Assembly: GCA_910589045.1 (NCBI GenBank) | Contig: CAJUSH010000004.1 | Span: 1 to 64,000, forward strand | DNA length: 64,000 bases | Direction: 5' to 3' | Source of the DNA: an uncultured Eubacterium sp. | Lineage (GTDB): Bacteria; Bacillota_A; Clostridia; Lachnospirales; Lachnospiraceae | Shown here: one piece after another, positions 1 to 8,267 of the stretch | Layout of the letters: every line of letters starts with the position of its first letter | Position numbering within the stretch: position 1 is the stretch's first letter | The notes under the pieces: generated by a model | Databases searched by the model: none | What the model was told of the DNA's origin: nothing | The model's input: only the letters and a program-made list of their open reading frames with translations | Position numbers and translations under genes: made by a program

Positions 1-49
1 TATGATCGGACATGTGTTTTTCATCATCACAGATTGCAATACGGATCAA
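1..49 (-). CDS. Response regulator, N-terminus only (runs off window start)
   Basis: Reading leftwards from a TTG start at 49, the translation begins (M)IRIAICDDEKHMSDH. This is the beta1 strand and acidic DDE pocket at the start of a two-component receiver domain, in the style of LytTR/AgrA response regulators. A strong GGGGAGG ribosome binding site lies about 7 nt upstream on the minus strand, which fixes the start. Only 16 codons are inside the window, so the output domain cannot be seen. It lies downstream of, and in the same direction as, the decayed ABC/kinase block, but a 268-nt gap with a strong inverted repeat separates them, so it may be its own operon. Confidence 0.65.
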   Translation of the reverse strand, partial: MIRIAICDDEKHMSDH

Positions 50-155
50 TGTGCCGCCTCCCCGCCGTTATATCATGTCAGCAAAAAATCAGGCGCGAAT
101 GAAATGAGCATTTGATTTCGCCTGATATGATAACGAAAGAATCGTGTATGCTATC

Positions 156-188
156 GTCAGCGGCAAAAGAAAGTCTTTTGCCGCTGAC
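156..188. repeat. Perfect 15-bp inverted repeat, 3-nt loop
   Basis: GTCAGCGGCAAAAGA at 156-170 is mirrored exactly at 174-188 around the loop AAG. It sits in the gap between the end of the permease gene (318) and the response-regulator start (49). It could end permease transcription, but neither side carries a T-tract, so a classical intrinsic terminator is not demonstrated. A palindromic repeat or protein-binding site is the alternative. Confidence 0.6.
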
Positions 189-317
189 GCAGACTGATGC
201 TTTATTATAGCCATTTTGAAATGCCAAAACAATTTCATTGCTGTGAAATGTATATCGGCTGCCGCGAAATGCTGTATAAAAATTCATCAATCACTCAGAA
301 AATTTTATCTGGGCATT

Positions 318-2690
318 TCAATTTTGTGCCCGCATCTGCTCAACCGGAGACTGCTTTTTCTGCCTGTGTACCATCCAGACGGACAGGACTGCCTCCATAC
401 CAAACAGCACAAGGAGGAACAGTCCCATTTGCAGGAACGGAAACTGATATGGGACAACCACACCGGCAAAGGATTTCCTGCTGACATCCGCACAGACTGC
501 CACGGAAAGCGGCAGTCCCAGAAGCAAGACTGTAAGCGCCGCAAAAAGCGCATAACACATCCCCTCGGTGACATTCATCCGGCACAGCTGCTTCCCGGTC
601 AGGCCAACCGAGCGCAGGATACTGTTCTCCCGCTTTCGGGACATCTGGTTGGAAAGCGTCGTATTGATCAGATTGATAACGCCAAACAGAAAGATCAGCC
701 AGGAAAGAGCCTGCAGGCTTCCAAAAACAATGCTGCTTTGCATCTTCTCAAATTCGATATGTGTTGCTATGGTATCTATTCCGAGATTGCTGCGGCCCGC
801 TACCAGTCCCTGCAGACTGCTTTCCACAAACGCTGCTTTCTTCGGGTCGCTGACAATGCTCCAGGAGTAGTCAAAGCTTTCGATTTCAGGATATATCTCA
901 CAAAACAGCTCCTCCGGCGCGAACAGGGCCGCCGAGTCCATGGCAAGCGCACCATGTCCGTTTGCCATCTTCGACCCATCGAACAGTCCTGATACGACAA
1001 CTGTCACCGTTTCCCGGCCCAGGACCAGCTCCATGGCAGCTCCAACATCCATGTCGGCATGGCGCTTCTGATAGCCCGTACTCAGGAGAATGCTGTGGGC
1101 ATCCGCCGGCATGGCGCCGGATACCAGTGAAGCTTCTACATCCATGCGGTTCGAGTCCGTCAGCATGTCGCACATACCGGCCTCCGCGCTTTCGGAAGTT
1201 CTAAATTTGCCGTGCAGAGACCGGCGGGTGACCAGCACGTTCGTCACCCCATCCACAGAAAGGATCTCCTGCCTTAAGTTTTCGTCCAGCGGATTGCCCG
1301 CAGCCATGATTTCTTCCTCCGGCTGCTCTGAGGACAGATATATCTTTATATCCCCGTCCGGGAAAAACAGCCTTGCAGCCTGCTCCGGCGACCGGGTCAG
1401 GACCATGGAAGACACCACCAGAAGAAGGATTCCGCCCAGGCTTAGGGACACTGCAATGCTCACTGACTTCTTGCGGTCTCGCCCAAAATTTGCAAATCCC
1501 ATAGATACGGGACTTAGTTTCCGGTGTTTCTTTCTGTTGTGTACCTTTTCCTGACCTGCGGAAAAACGCATTGCCTCCAACGGTGAAATATTGGCAGCTA
1601 TTTTGACCGGTCTATGAACTGATATGGATACCATGAACCAGCAGACCATCACGGTCAGAAGTACGGCTACCCCATAATAACCTCCATGGAAACCTTTGGG
1701 AAACAGGAGCAGGCCGCCGCCCACACCCAGCAGGACACCCATCAGGATTCCAATACCGCCCAGCCGACCGCTCTCCTTTTTCACGATGCGCCGGATCTGT
1801 CTGGGTGTTGCGCCGATGGTGCGGAGCTGTCCATAGCTTTGTATTTTGTCGTTCACAGAGATACGGAAAATACTCTGGATGACTACATATCCGCCGGCAA
1901 GCACAAGGGCGGCTATACCGAAAACAGTCACAAAGTCAATAGACTTTGAGTTAGAAGCAAAATAATTGCTGTTCATCCCTACATGCGCAGAGCCAAACTG
2001 TGCGGCAATCTCCCGGCAGCGGGCAGCCATGGTCTCCTGGTCAAGCTGCCTGTCATTTTTGAAATGCACATAGGCGCGGTATCCTGCGGGGTCAAACCCG
2101 GCCCACTGCGTCAAGGCCGTTTTGGACACGGCAATGGCACATATATTCGTTTCCTTTTCTCCCAAATTAGACAGGATGCCGGTCACGGTATAGTCGCCAT
2201 GAAAGCTCTCGGTATCCAAGCGAACCGTCTCGCCGATTTTGGCGCCCAAACCGTACGCGGAGAGAAAATATTCACTGACAGCGATTTCATCCGCCTGTAC
2301 CGGGAGCGCTCCTTTTACCAGCTCCATCTGGCTGCGGGCAATATAGAGCATGTCGCTGTCGCAGTACACATAGGAGGCGTTGTATCCCTGCCCGGAATGC
2401 TCCTGCCCCAGCAGATAGTATTCGCCCACCCGGGCCAGCTCCGGCAGGTCTTTCAACGCCGTCACATCGGACGCCTCCACGCCGGTGAAGACCGCCTCAT
2501 AGGTGTCGGCTACCTGATTACGCTGGTTCTGCGTAAGAGAAGCTGACAGAATCGCTGTAAAGCAGATCAGGAACGCCGCCAGGGCGACGGCGATCACTAC
2601 CATCAGGTTCCGGCGCTTCTCACTTGCGAGACTGCGTTTTGCAAGTTTTTTCACAATGGATCCGGTTTCATTTTCAAAAGGCCATGTCAT
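318..2690 (-). CDS. ABC transporter permease, FtsX/MacB-like (BceB-type)
   Basis: This 790-residue membrane protein should form the permease half of a LolD/MacB-type ABC transporter, a class that often exports or senses peptides and antibiotics. It opens with MTWPFEN and a basic stretch, then a first membrane segment (about 29-50) and a large extracytoplasmic region. A first FtsX domain of three helices spans about 255-365. Further segments lie near 410-430, 660-685, 715-740 and 755-778, the last three forming the second FtsX domain. Length and layout are those of a full-length protein, and an AAAGGAGGT ribosome binding site precedes the ATG. Its ATP-binding partner immediately upstream is a deletion remnant, so this gene looks intact but orphaned. 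It may use another ATPase or be at an early stage of decay. Confidence 0.85.
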   Translation of the reverse strand: MTWPFENETGSIVKKLAKRSLASEKRRNLMVVIAVALAAFLICFTAILSASLTQNQRNQVADTYEAVFTGVEASDVTALKDLPELARVGEYYLLGQEHSGQGYNASYVYCDSDMLYIARSQMELVKGALPVQADEIAVSEYFLSAYGLGAKIGETVRLDTESFHGDYTVTGILSNLGEKETNICAIAVSKTALTQWAGFDPAGYRAYVHFKNDRQLDQETMAARCREIAAQFGSAHVGMNSNYFASNSKSIDFVTVFGIAALVLAGGYVVIQSIFRISVNDKIQSYGQLRTIGATPRQIRRIVKKESGRLGGIGILMGVLLGVGGGLLLFPKGFHGGYYGVAVLLTVMVCWFMVSISVHRPVKIAANISPLEAMRFSAGQEKVHNRKKHRKLSPVSMGFANFGRDRKKSVSIAVSLSLGGILLLVVSSMVLTRSPEQAARLFFPDGDIKIYLSSEQPEEEIMAAGNPLDENLRQEILSVDGVTNVLVTRRSLHGKFRTSESAEAGMCDMLTDSNRMDVEASLVSGAMPADAHSILLSTGYQKRHADMDVGAAMELVLGRETVTVVVSGLFDGSKMANGHGALAMDSAALFAPEELFCEIYPEIESFDYSWSIVSDPKKAAFVESSLQGLVAGRSNLGIDTIATHIEFEKMQSSIVFGSLQALSWLIFLFGVINLINTTLSNQMSRKRENSILRSVGLTGKQLCRMNVTEGMCYALFAALTVLLLGLPLSVAVCADVSRKSFAGVVVPYQFPFLQMGLFLLVLFGMEAVLSVWMVHRQKKQSPVEQMRAQN

Positions 2691-2704
2691 GTCCGCTACC
2701 TCCT

Positions 2705-2995
2705 TTATCCCACAATCCTGCCAACCTCAATCCTTAGGATCCTGTCCATGAACTTCTTGTCTGCCGTGTCGCCGTCCAACGCCGCGGGCAGAACAATATT
2801 TTCATAGACATTCAGGATCGGGACAAGGTTATAGCTCCGGAAGATGAAGCCGATGCTGCGGCGACGGAAGATGGTCAGCTCCTCGCCGCACTTTTGCGTC
2901 AGCTCATCCCCGCGGAAAAAGACGCTGCCGGACGCAGGAGTATCCGGCCCACTGTTATCATACTTTTTCAGTTCAATTGCTTGTAGTACACTCAT
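2705..2995 (-). pseudogene. ABC transporter ATP-binding protein, doubly deleted remnant
   Basis: The product starts MSVLQAIELKKYDNSG (ATG at 2995, with AAGGAG 9-10 nt upstream) and then jumps directly to DTPASGSV, skipping the Walker A region of LolD/MacB-like ATPases. It continues through the ELTIFRRRSIGFIF and SYNLVPILNVYENIVLP stretches that surround the Q-loop; the usual Q is R here (FRSYN). After TADKKFMD it jumps again, to RILRIEVGRIVG, the normal C-terminal end. The signature, Walker B and H-loop are therefore missing. About 96 residues remain of a usual 225-255. Both deletions keep the reading frame, but without Walker A, signature and Walker B it cannot hydrolyse ATP. It ends 14 nt before the permease start, as the intact partner would. 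Confidence 0.85.
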
Positions 2996-3131
2996 AATCA
3001 AATGCTCCTTTCAAGGTCTTCTGCCTGCTGATAAGAACATTATAAAATTCAAATGTCACAGAGATGTCCGAAGCGGCATAAAAAATGCGGCTGAAATGTT
3101 ACAAGACTCGGACATTTCAGACTGTCATGTG

Positions 3132-3221
3132 TTATCTTGCAGGGAGCATAATGGAAAATTTAGAACCCTTGCCGGTATCGGACACACGGAGTTTTACGGA
3201 CATCTGCGAAAGGCCATAGGA
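3132..3221 (-). pseudogene. Probable C-terminal tail of a sensor histidine kinase
   Basis: The minus-strand frame ending at the TAA at 3132-3134 reads MSVKLRVSDTGKGSKF followed by SIMLPAR. The GKGSKFSIMLP part matches the glycine-rich G2 box and final strand of histidine-kinase ATPase domains. No start codon, H-box or N/G1 boxes are present. The preceding DNA runs directly into the stop of the DUF2075 remnant. Kinase followed by ABC ATPase and FtsX permease is the usual order of BceRS-BceAB-like modules, which supports the reading. The match is short, so this is tentative. Confidence 0.45.
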
Positions 3222-3260
3222 GTGGAATATCCGGAAGGGCGCAGCCTCAGGCGATTCCGG

Positions 3261-4017
3261 CTAACCCTGAAAGCCGCCGTGCTGCTTTGTGGCAGGAGGA
3301 ATATATTTCTGCAGATATTTTCTCAGGTTCTTATCGCAGGCATAAACATAGGTACCCATGATGCCGCGCGTCATAAATACACCGTAAGTATTTAAAACAT
3401 AGGTTATTAAATCTTCATCCGATGTATTTACTTTAACCGTTTTGTCATATAAATGAGAGCGGTCGACTTTTATCCGATTGTCCGCTGGATCATAATAAAG
3501 CTCCGGCCCGATGACTACTGCGGCATAGTTTAAATCCAGTCCCGGGAGCGTATAAATACTTCCCATTTCTTCTTTGGATGACTGGTTTCGCAGCCAGCCG
3601 ACGGTCTGCTTATTCCAAAAGATACCGGTGTTTTCGATCTGTATATCAGGTATGTCCGGTTTTTCCTTCGCAGTCCACATCCAGGCGTATCCGCCGCACA
3701 GGCGGCAGAGCCCGGTTGACAACCATAAATTTACCGTCGGCTCTCATAAGCTGAATGAGCAGGGTTTCAAAATGCTTTGCGGGGGTTTCTTCAAAGGCTT
3801 CCCCTGTCAGGATATGGATGCGTTTAAAAGAATATTGCGAGCACAAATCCCGCAGCCGGTTATGATCTTTACTGCGCTGCAGCGGATCCTTTGTTTCACC
3901 AATATAAGCTTCTTTGCCGTTTTTCAGAATATACAGGCAATGGTAATCAAAGGGCAGCTCCCAGCTGTCATAATCACCGGAAGAATAATCAAAGGTTGTA
4001 ATTTCAAAATCTGTCAT
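3261..4017 (-). pseudogene. GIY-YIG/DUF2075 protein with ATPase core deleted and frame shifted
   Basis: The 5' part (4017 to about 3716) encodes a GIY-YIG-like domain: LYILKNGKEAYIGET, then conserved ETPAKHFETLLIQLMRADGKF. The 3' part (about 3716 to 3261, another frame) encodes the C-terminus of DUF2075 proteins: CRLCGGYAWMW, FWNKQTVGWL, GSIYTLPGLDLNYAAVVIGP and the final MTRGIMGTYVYACD. Intact family members carry a P-loop helicase-like ATPase of several hundred residues between these blocks. Here they are joined directly and out of frame near 3709-3716, so after VVNR translation runs into a nonsense tail ending at 3646. It is a dead gene, although a good minus-strand promoter is retained upstream. 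Confidence 0.8.
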
Positions 4018-4057
4018 ACGTTTTCCTCACTTTCTGCGATCGGGAGCGGTTTTCGCA

Positions 4058-4085
4058 ATTATAGCATAAGATGTTTTCTTTTCAA
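4058..4085 (-). promoter_or_regulatory. SigmaA-type promoter for the GIY-YIG/DUF2075 remnant
   Basis: On the minus strand TTGAAA (4085-4080) and TATAAT (4063-4058) are separated by 16 nt. The -10 lies about 40 nt before the ATG at 4017. The match to the vegetative consensus is close to ideal, so the dead gene is probably still transcribed. Confidence 0.6.
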
Positions 4086-4225
4086 AGGCGGGGACATCGG
4101 AAAGCCAATACGCATATTTATATTATACAGGGAATTGTGCGGGGTAATCCTGCGGCCAGAAGACGGCAATGACCGGAATGCCCCAAAACAATTCCTACCG
4201 AAATGATCTGAAGGAGGAAATATTT

Positions 4226-6055
4226 ATGGCTACCGGTTATTTAATCGTGCAGGCACGGGCAGCCCACAATGCGCTTCCCCTCAGCGGGGTACAGATCTGG
4301 ATTATGGATGAGCATGAGAAGCGCGTTTACCATGTGACAACGGATGAGAGCGGTGAGACGGAAAAGCTTGTGTTAGAAACCTTAGATAAATCCCTGTCCC
4401 TGAACCCGGATTATGTCGGCACGCCCTATCTTGGCTATGATTTGCTTGCGCGTGCGGAGGGCTTCAATACGATTCACGTTGTGGGTATTCCGATTTTGGA
4501 GGGAGAGACAGCCATTCAGCCGCTGGCATTTATTCCTATGGGAAAGGAGCAGCGTACCCCGACCGTCACGGAAATTCAGATCGGCGTGCCCGCCGTCTCC
4601 ATGCCCGGAAAGCGCAGTCAGGAGGGCCCGGATGAGGAGGCGGCATCCCGGGTGCTCCGCCAGGTGGTCATCCCGAATCCCATTACGGTGCACCTGGGCC
4701 GGCCCGCTGCCGCAGCGTCCAATGTGCAGGTGTCCTTTCCAGACTATGTGAAAAACGTTGCCAGCAGTGAAATCTATCCCACGTGGCCGGACGCGGCTTT
4801 AAGGGCAAATATTTATGCGATTATCACCTTTGCACTGAACCGTATTTTCACGGAATGGTATCGGAGCCGGGGCTACAGCTTTGACATAACAAATAACACT
4901 GCCTACGACCAGTATTTTGTGCAGGGGCGGAACATTTATGAATCCATAAGCCGGATCACAGATGAAATATTTAATGAATTTGTCCGAAGGAAGGGACAGA
5001 ACGCGCCTTACTTTACGTCGTTCTGCAACGGAACTACCACAACCTGCGCCGGCCTGTCCCAGTGGGGGACGGTGACGCTGGCTGAGCAGGGGCGCAGTGC
5101 CCTGCAGATTCTGCGCTCCTACTATCCGAAGGATGTTGAGATCGCGGAGACAAATATTATTACCGGTGTTCTGACCTCCTATCCGGGGACTGCGCTGCGG
5201 ACGGGAAGCGTCGGGCTGGACGTGCAGACGGTCCAGAGCTATTTACAGAGAATCCGCCGCAATTATCCCGCCATTCCTGCAATCACGGATCAGGCGGGTG
5301 TGTTCGGCGAGAGCACCAGGGCGGCGGTCACCAAATTTCAGAGTATTTTTAGTTTGGCATCGGACGGTGTGGTAGGGAAGGCTACCTGGAATAAGCTTTC
5401 TTATCTGTATACTTCCGTGACCCGGCTTGCCGAGCTGGACAGTGAGGGTACCTCCCTCGGGATCGGGACGGTTCCGCCGGGGTCCGTTCTGCGCATTGGC
5501 TCGTCGGGGCAGGATGTGGTCACGCTGCAGTATTTATTAAATATGGCGGCTGAATTTAATGCGTCGATTCCGGCTCCGGCGCAGGACGGTAAGTTCGGGC
5601 CGAATACGCAGCAGTCGGTTGCGGCATTCCAGCGGGCGGCGGGGCTTGTTCCTGACGGTATTGTGGGGCCGCTCACCTGGCAGGCACTTTATAATACCTA
5701 TCTGGGAGCGGATCAGATCATTGTGCCAGGCACGGGAACTGGCGGGGGCACCATAACGTATGTTGTCCGCGCGGGGGATACGCTTTGGCTGATCGCGCAG
5801 AGGTACAATACGACGGTAGACGCGATCAAGAAGCTGAACGGCCTGACCGGTGAAAATCTGAGCATCGGTCAGATACTTAAAATTCCGGCGGCGCAGAGCG
5901 GGGGCGGCACGTACCTTGAGTATACGGTTCGCGCAGGGGATACGCTTTGGCTGTTGGCGCAGAGATACGGTACGACAGTTCGTGAAATTAAAAATCTGAA
6001 TGGTCTGACCAGCGATAATCTGAGCATCGGCCAGGTGCTTTTCATACCCGGGTAG
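4226..6055 (+). CDS. SpoIID-like/peptidoglycan-binding/LysM protein, spore-cortex type
   Basis: This 609-residue protein belongs to the clostridial spore-cortex-lytic-like proteins that bind peptidoglycan. An N-terminal beta-sandwich (about 1-105; ATGYLIVQARAAHNALPLSG) resembles carboxypeptidase regulatory domains. A SpoIID-like region follows at about 155-320 (YVKNVASSEIYPTWPDAALR; FCNGTTTTCAGLSQWGT). Two PG_binding_1 repeats lie at about 325-395 and 415-490 (FGESTRAAVTKFQ; FGPNTQQSVAAFQ) and two LysM domains at about 511-553 and 564-608 (VRAGDTLW twice). No signal peptide is evident, which is usual in this family. The ATG at 4226 is chosen because AAGGAGG lies 8 nt upstream; the frame is open further upstream. 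It is monocistronic here. A spore-former is suggested, though no other spore gene is in the window. Confidence 0.85.
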   Translation: MATGYLIVQARAAHNALPLSGVQIWIMDEHEKRVYHVTTDESGETEKLVLETLDKSLSLNPDYVGTPYLGYDLLARAEGFNTIHVVGIPILEGETAIQPLAFIPMGKEQRTPTVTEIQIGVPAVSMPGKRSQEGPDEEAASRVLRQVVIPNPITVHLGRPAAAASNVQVSFPDYVKNVASSEIYPTWPDAALRANIYAIITFALNRIFTEWYRSRGYSFDITNNTAYDQYFVQGRNIYESISRITDEIFNEFVRRKGQNAPYFTSFCNGTTTTCAGLSQWGTVTLAEQGRSALQILRSYYPKDVEIAETNIITGVLTSYPGTALRTGSVGLDVQTVQSYLQRIRRNYPAIPAITDQAGVFGESTRAAVTKFQSIFSLASDGVVGKATWNKLSYLYTSVTRLAELDSEGTSLGIGTVPPGSVLRIGSSGQDVVTLQYLLNMAAEFNASIPAPAQDGKFGPNTQQSVAAFQRAAGLVPDGIVGPLTWQALYNTYLGADQIIVPGTGTGGGTITYVVRAGDTLWLIAQRYNTTVDAIKKLNGLTGENLSIGQILKIPAAQSGGGTYLEYTVRAGDTLWLLAQRYGTTVREIKNLNGLTSDNLSIGQVLFIPG

Positions 6056-6085
6056 GACGCGGATTATTTGTTAAACCTGCTTGCC

Positions 6086-6111
6086 TGCGCAGCTGCGGCG
6101 TCTGCGCTTTT
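6086..6111 (+). terminator. Possible intrinsic terminator after the SpoIID-like gene
   Basis: A GCGCAG/CTGCGC 6-bp stem (6087-6092 with 6102-6107) is followed directly by TTTT, about 30 nt after the stop codon. The stem and T-run are short, so strength is uncertain. Confidence 0.4.
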
Positions 6112-6173
6112 GGGTGCAGACTGCTTTCGCATGTCTGTAAGGGGCGATTGCTGCGAAACAGAACTTGAAATAA

Positions 6174-6219
6174 CGCCCCGAATGTTACTATGAGCGGCTT
6201 GCGGGCCGTGCATAGTAAC
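6174..6219. repeat. Palindromic dispersed repeat, copy 1
   Basis: CGCCCCGAAT (6174-6183) is followed by a 36-bp imperfect palindrome, 6184-6219. Its outer arms GTTACTATG/CATAGTAAC are perfect and an inner CGGC/GCCG pair closes a small loop. The same arrangement recurs at 24095-24141, in the same orientation and with identical outer 8-bp arms. It resembles a REP- or MITE-like intergenic element. Its right arm ends inside the possible sigmaD promoter of the next gene. Confidence 0.7.
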
Positions 6220-6241
6220 ATTGTGAAAACTTGACCGATAT
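6216..6241 (+). promoter_or_regulatory. Possible sigmaD (sigma28) motility promoter
   Basis: TAAC (6216-6219), a 15-nt spacer and CCGATAT (6235-6241) match the sigmaD pattern TAAA-N15-GCCGATAT at most positions. Chemotaxis receptor genes are typical members of this regulon, and the next gene is one. The implied 5' leader of about 190 nt is long, which lowers confidence. Confidence 0.4.
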
Positions 6242-6434
6242 TGTTCTGATAAATAGATATTGACTTTCGCAAGATGAATGGTAAAATGAAAGAAATTGAT
6301 TTTACAAAATTCTACTTTATCTGGTTTTTCAAATATTTTATACCTGTTTTAATTTTATAATTATGAACGTAAACTATGGTGTGAAAATGCATCATAGTAA
6401 ATGAAATATACTTAAAATATAGGAGAGAAAGGCA

Positions 6435-8216
6435 ATGGAACAAGGTAAAACAACGCAAAGGCGGGACAAAGCGGGATTGAAAAACGGAGGGGAGGAGCTG
6501 GGAATATCAGCGCTTCGTTCGATTCGGGCCAGAATCATTTTTATAGCGATGCTTGCAATCGTAGTCGTAAGTATTACGCAGATCGTTATTTTCGGTTCGC
6601 GCTCAAGGAAGCAGTTTAAGGATATGGTGCTCTGCTATATGGAGGATATGGCGGATTCCTATCAGAAAACGATGAATATCCGCATCGCGGATCTAGCGGA
6701 GACGGGAACGGAGCCGGATGTGGCATTTTGGGAAGAGATGGTAGGCGGCCTGGATATTATGGGTATGGAAGGCTCCTATGCCTATATCGTAGACCAAAAC
6801 GGCATGATGTGCTATCATCCTACCGCCGAGAAGATCGGTACACCGGTGGAAAACGAGGCGGTGACCGCTGCGGTTACAGAGATTCAGCGGGGCAATATTC
6901 CGAAGGAGACCTCTGCTATTAAATATACATATCAGGGGGCGCGCAAATATGCTGCTTACAGTGTGACGGAGGACGGCTCCTATATTTTTGTTATTACGGC
7001 TGACGAGGACGCGGCGCTGTCATCCTCCACCGGCAATATGAAATCCTCGGACGAGATCGTGCTGATTTCCATATTCTGGGGCGGTATTGTGATGGTGATC
7101 TGTATGGTGATCGTATTTTTTATCTGTGATGCGATCGTCAGGCCGCTCAAGCATATTGCAAGGATTGCAATGAAGTTTGCGGAGCTGGATTTCAGGGAGG
7201 ATGCCGGACAGGAAAAGCTGAGCGCAAAGAGGGATGAAACCGGGGCGATCAGCCGGGCCGTGGATACGCTGCGGGGACATCTGAGCGGCGTGATCGGCCG
7301 GATTGAGGGGCACAGCGAGACGGTGAAGGAGACCTCGCACTTGCTCAATGAGGATACGGATCTGGTTTTCGAGGCGGTGAAGCAGATCGAGCAGTCCGTG
7401 CAGGAAATGGCGAAGGGCTCTACGGCACAGGCGCAGGAGACACAGCAGGTGATGGAAAATATTGTTCTCATGGGAAATATGATCGAAGAGAACAATTCGC
7501 ATATGGATGAGCTGCGCGAGATGGCGGAGGGCATGTACAGCTCGAGCGAGGTAGCTGCCACGACATTGAATACGATGGATGAGGTAAACCGGAAGGCGCA
7601 GCAGGCAATTGAACTGATCTATGAGCAGACAAATACGACCAATGAATCGGCGGTCAAGATTAAAGAGGCGACGGCGCTGATTACGTCCATTGCGGAGCAG
7701 ACAAATCTGCTTTCCCTGAATGCTTCGATCGAGGCAGCCAGGGCGGGAGAGCAGGGCCGCGGCTTTGCTGTCGTTGCGGGACAGATTCAGAAGCTGGCGG
7801 AGGAATCCAATGAGTCCGCACAGCAGATCGGGGAAATTATCGCGCATCTTATGGAGGATTCCGAGAAGGCGGTTCGGACCATGGACGAGGTGAAGCTGGT
7901 CATGGCAGATCAGAATGAAAATGTGGGACTGACGAGAGGCCGGTTCGAGGAGATGCATGGCGGTGTTGAAAAGACGATAGCAGGTATCCGCAGCATTGCC
8001 GGAAAAATGGAAAAAATCGATAATACCAGAGCTGGGGTGGTGGAGATCGTACAAAATCTGACGGCCCTCGCACAGGAGAATGCGGCGGGGACGCAGGAGG
8101 TATCTGCCTCTGTGATGGAAATGGGAGAGCATATGTCCCGCATCGCTCAAAATTCGGGAGAGCTGCGGAATATAGCGGATGGCATGCAGTCCGAGGTGGA
8201 GGTTTTTGTCCTTTAA
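6435..8216 (+). CDS. Methyl-accepting chemotaxis protein with Cache-type sensor
   Basis: This 593-residue transmembrane chemoreceptor would signal to CheA/CheW. Membrane segments at about 34-54 and 208-231 bracket an extracellular sensor of about 150 residues containing YIVDQNGMMCYHPTAEKIGT, typical of single Cache domains. A HAMP domain follows (about 232-285), then the cytoplasmic coiled-coil hairpin. Its conserved tip is near 421-460 (EQTNLLSLNASIEAARAGE, then GRGFAVVAGQI). An AGGAGAGAAAGGC ribosome binding site precedes the ATG. There are no che genes beside it. A sigmaD-like promoter upstream would tie it to the motility regulon. The ligand cannot be told from sequence. Confidence 0.92.
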   Translation: MEQGKTTQRRDKAGLKNGGEELGISALRSIRARIIFIAMLAIVVVSITQIVIFGSRSRKQFKDMVLCYMEDMADSYQKTMNIRIADLAETGTEPDVAFWEEMVGGLDIMGMEGSYAYIVDQNGMMCYHPTAEKIGTPVENEAVTAAVTEIQRGNIPKETSAIKYTYQGARKYAAYSVTEDGSYIFVITADEDAALSSSTGNMKSSDEIVLISIFWGGIVMVICMVIVFFICDAIVRPLKHIARIAMKFAELDFREDAGQEKLSAKRDETGAISRAVDTLRGHLSGVIGRIEGHSETVKETSHLLNEDTDLVFEAVKQIEQSVQEMAKGSTAQAQETQQVMENIVLMGNMIEENNSHMDELREMAEGMYSSSEVAATTLNTMDEVNRKAQQAIELIYEQTNTTNESAVKIKEATALITSIAEQTNLLSLNASIEAARAGEQGRGFAVVAGQIQKLAEESNESAQQIGEIIAHLMEDSEKAVRTMDEVKLVMADQNENVGLTRGRFEEMHGGVEKTIAGIRSIAGKMEKIDNTRAGVVEIVQNLTALAQENAAGTQEVSASVMEMGEHMSRIAQNSGELRNIADGMQSEVEVFVL

Positions 8217-8267
8217 AACGGATCAGAAACTTTACGTGAAAGTGGATTTTCAGAAAGGAAACAGGCG

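Noticed and set aside
216..992. 258-codon plus-strand ORF at the left end
   Set aside because: It is antisense to the FtsX permease, which has clear membrane helices and a strong ribosome binding site.
7020..8150. 376-codon minus-strand ORF opposite the first chemoreceptor
   Set aside because: His/Arg/Leu-rich translation typical of the antisense of a receptor gene; no recognisable domain or start signal.
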